Source of the DNA: Bog-756 sp963776225
GTDB taxonomy: Bacteria; Actinomycetota; Acidimicrobiia; Acidimicrobiales; RAAP-2
NCBI GenBank assembly: GCA_963776225.1
Contig: CAVZLL010000004.1
Location: 1 to 64,000 of the forward strand
Direction: 5' to 3'
DNA length: 64,000 nucleotides
Made by a program: the position numbers and the translations under genes. The notes below the pieces were generated by a model. The model had not been told where the DNA came from, ran no database searches, and saw only the letters and a program-made list of their open reading frames with translations. Of the stretch, positions 62,363-64,000 are shown piece after piece (position 1 is the stretch's first letter; every line of letters begins with the position of its first letter).

Positions 62363-64000
62363 GTGATTGCGACGGGTGATCTCGACGATGCCGGGCGCGA
62401 CCGGCGACCGGCGGGCAGCACAGGGGACGACGACCTCGAGACGCTCGAGGCACGCGCCCTCGCCGCGGAGGAAGAGGTCACCGTCCTGCGCCGGCGGCTG
62501 CAGGAGAGCCCCCGCCGCGTCCAGACGCTCGAGGAGAAGCTCCTCGAGACCAAGGGCCAGCTGGCCCAGGCCATCTCGCAGAACGAGAAGCTGACCTTCA
62601 CCCTCCAGACGGCCAAGGAGCACGTCGCCAACCTGCGCGAGGAGGTCGAGAAGCTGACCCAGCCCCCGTCGGCCTACGGCACCTATCTCGGTGCCAACGA
62701 GGACGGCACGGTCGACGTGTTCTCCGGCGGGCGCAAGATGCGGGTGACCCTGCACCCCGACATCGAGCGCACCGACCTGGCCCGTGGCAACGAGGTGGTC
62801 CTCAACGAGTCGCTCAACGTCATCCTGGCCCGCGAGGGCGAGGGATCCGGCGAGGTGGTGGTCCTCAAGGAGCTGCTCGATGGCGGCACACGAGCCCTGG
62901 TCTTCGGCCGCGCCGACGAGGAACGGGTGGCGGAGCTCTCCGACGCGCTGCTCGGGGTCAAGCTGCGCTCGGGGGACACCATCCTCATGGAGTCGCGTAC
63001 CGGGCTGCTGATCGAGAAGCTGGACCGGCCGGAGGTCGAGGAGCTGGTCCTCGAGGAGGTCCCCGACGTGACCTATGCGGACGTCGGCGGTCTGGACGAG
63101 CAGATCGAAGCGATCACCGACGCGGTCGAGCTGCCCTACCTGTACCGGGACCTCTACACCGAGCACAAGCTCCCCGCTCCGAAGGGGATCCTGCTCTACG
63201 GGCCGCCCGGCTGCGGCAAGACCCTCATCGCCAAGGCGGTGGCCAACTCCCTGGCGAAGAAGGTGGCCGAGGTCACCGGCAACACCAACGCCCGCAGCTA
63301 CTTCCTCAACATCAAGGGCCCCGAGCTCCTCAACAAGTACGTCGGGGAGACCGAGCGGCAGATCCGCCTCGTGTTCCAGCGCGCCCGGGAGAAGTCGGAG
63401 GAGGGGGTGCCGGTGATCGTCTTCTTCGACGAGATGGACTCGCTCTTCCGGACCCGTGGCAGCGGGATCAGCTCGGACATGGAGTCGACCATCGTGCCGC
63501 AGCTGCTGGCCGAGATCGACGGCGTCGAGACCCTGAAGGACGTGATCGTGATCGGTGCCTCCAACCGGGAGGACCTGATCGACCCGGCCATCCTCCGCCC
63601 GGGTCGGCTCGACGTGAAGATCCGGATCGAACGGCCCAACGAGGCCGCCGCCGCCCAGATCTTCTCCCGCTACCTGACCCCCGACCTCCCCCTCGACGTC
63701 GAGGAGGTGCGCACCCTGGGCGGCGGGGACCCGGCCAAGGCGACCCAGGCGATGATCGAGTCGACCGTCACCGAGATGTACCGCAACGACGAGGAGAACC
63801 GCTTCCTCGAGGTCACCTACCAGAACGGGGACAAGGAGGTCCTCTACTACCGGGACTTCTCCTCGGGAGCGATGATCGAGAACATCGTCCGCCGGGCCAA
63901 GAAGCTGGCCATCAAGCGGACCATCGCGGAACAGGGCCGGGGCATCCGCACCGCTGACCTCATCGAGTCGATCCGCCAGGAGTACAAGGAGAACGAGGAT
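62363..64000 (+). CDS. arc: Proteasomal AAA ATPase Arc/Mpa (partial at window end)
   Basis: 546 residues are present from GTG 62363; the frame is open at the window end, and about 40-60 residues, including the C-terminal motif that docks on the 20S core, are missing. It unfolds pupylated proteins for the proteasome. N-terminal coiled coil (about 25-95, binds Pup), two OB folds (about 100-240), AAA domain (about 250-540) with Walker A GPPGCGKT, Walker B VFFDEMDSLF and the arginine finger region ILRPGRLDVKI. GTG 62363 is the first start after an in-frame TAG at 62345. Confidence 0.93.
   Translation, partial: MIATGDLDDAGRDRRPAGSTGDDDLETLEARALAAEEEVTVLRRRLQESPRRVQTLEEKLLETKGQLAQAISQNEKLTFTLQTAKEHVANLREEVEKLTQPPSAYGTYLGANEDGTVDVFSGGRKMRVTLHPDIERTDLARGNEVVLNESLNVILAREGEGSGEVVVLKELLDGGTRALVFGRADEERVAELSDALLGVKLRSGDTILMESRTGLLIEKLDRPEVEELVLEEVPDVTYADVGGLDEQIEAITDAVELPYLYRDLYTEHKLPAPKGILLYGPPGCGKTLIAKAVANSLAKKVAEVTGNTNARSYFLNIKGPELLNKYVGETERQIRLVFQRAREKSEEGVPVIVFFDEMDSLFRTRGSGISSDMESTIVPQLLAEIDGVETLKDVIVIGASNREDLIDPAILRPGRLDVKIRIERPNEAAAAQIFSRYLTPDLPLDVEEVRTLGGGDPAKATQAMIESTVTEMYRNDEENRFLEVTYQNGDKEVLYYRDFSSGAMIENIVRRAKKLAIKRTIAEQGRGIRTADLIESIRQEYKENED

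Overview
The window is a high-GC chromosomal segment of an actinobacterium. The 16S sequence, a 3-hydroxy-free set of house-keeping genes with a proteasome-type ATPase, a coenzyme F420 gene (fbiC), a 2-oxoglutarate:ferredoxin oxidoreductase and the gcvH-garA-ftsR-bfn gene order point to Actinomycetota, most likely class Acidimicrobiia. The class assignment is inference; no database was searched. There are no phage genes, insertion sequences or CRISPR arrays. The one clear mobile element is an intron inside the 23S rRNA gene.

Layout. 1-6613: the 3' end of an unknown gene, then a complete rRNA operon (promoter 200-228, 16S, a spacer without tRNAs, 23S, 5S, terminator 6583-6613). The 23S gene is split by a 782-nt insertion at the conserved I-CeuI-like site (about E. 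coli position 1931) that encodes a LAGLIDADG homing endonuclease. 6700-12600: a TPR protein, class I fructose-bisphosphate aldolase, korA-korB and a DUF1697 protein. 12618-15881 (minus): a seven-repeat Cys-rich lipoprotein, a DUF1015 protein and an SGNH protein. 15973-22704: CDP-alcohol phosphatidyltransferase, a ManC-type nucleotidyltransferase with a mutase-like tail, gcvH, garA-like FHA protein, ftsR-like MerR regulator, bfn and a lipoprotein. 22743-29363: a divergent AcuI/YhdH reductase and S9 peptidase pair, a GT87 membrane protein and a secreted phosphoesterase. 29592-32760 (minus): thiO-thiS-thiG-thiD for the thiazole and pyrimidine branches of thiamine synthesis. 32937-39048: gltB-gltD glutamate synthase. 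39091-45207: PAS-GGDEF protein, RCK potassium channel, secreted hydrolases and an NlpC/P60 enzyme. 45447-48495: acyl-CoA ligase, small protein, LOG-family protein. 48497-59680 (minus): a long run of co-oriented genes (bicupin dioxygenase, FIST, tkt, tal, gnd, zwf, pgl, fbiC, then LOG), i.e. the whole oxidative and non-oxidative pentose phosphate core followed by F420 chromophore synthesis. 59733-64000: thioesterase, three small membrane proteins, trmI, a ferredoxin and the proteasomal ATPase arc/mpa, cut by the window end.

How the parts fit. KorAB makes or oxidises 2-oxoglutarate, GltBD consumes it to make glutamate, and a GarA-like FHA protein, which in mycobacteria controls exactly these enzymes, is also encoded here; their regulatory link in this organism is inference. 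The pentose phosphate operon supplies NADPH and ribose phosphates next to the F420 gene.

Two cross-cutting patterns matter to any reader. First, at least a dozen genes have a TANNNT -10 element only 5-7 nt before the start codon, the signature of leaderless transcripts; two of these elements contain the stop codon of the gene upstream and one divergent pair overlaps. Second, about thirty single-base frameshifts, nearly all +1, break otherwise normal house-keeping genes (gltB has seven, tkt five, thiO four). The reading frames are intact on either side and total lengths return to multiples of three, so these are most likely assembly or read errors and the genes are annotated as functional CDS spans.
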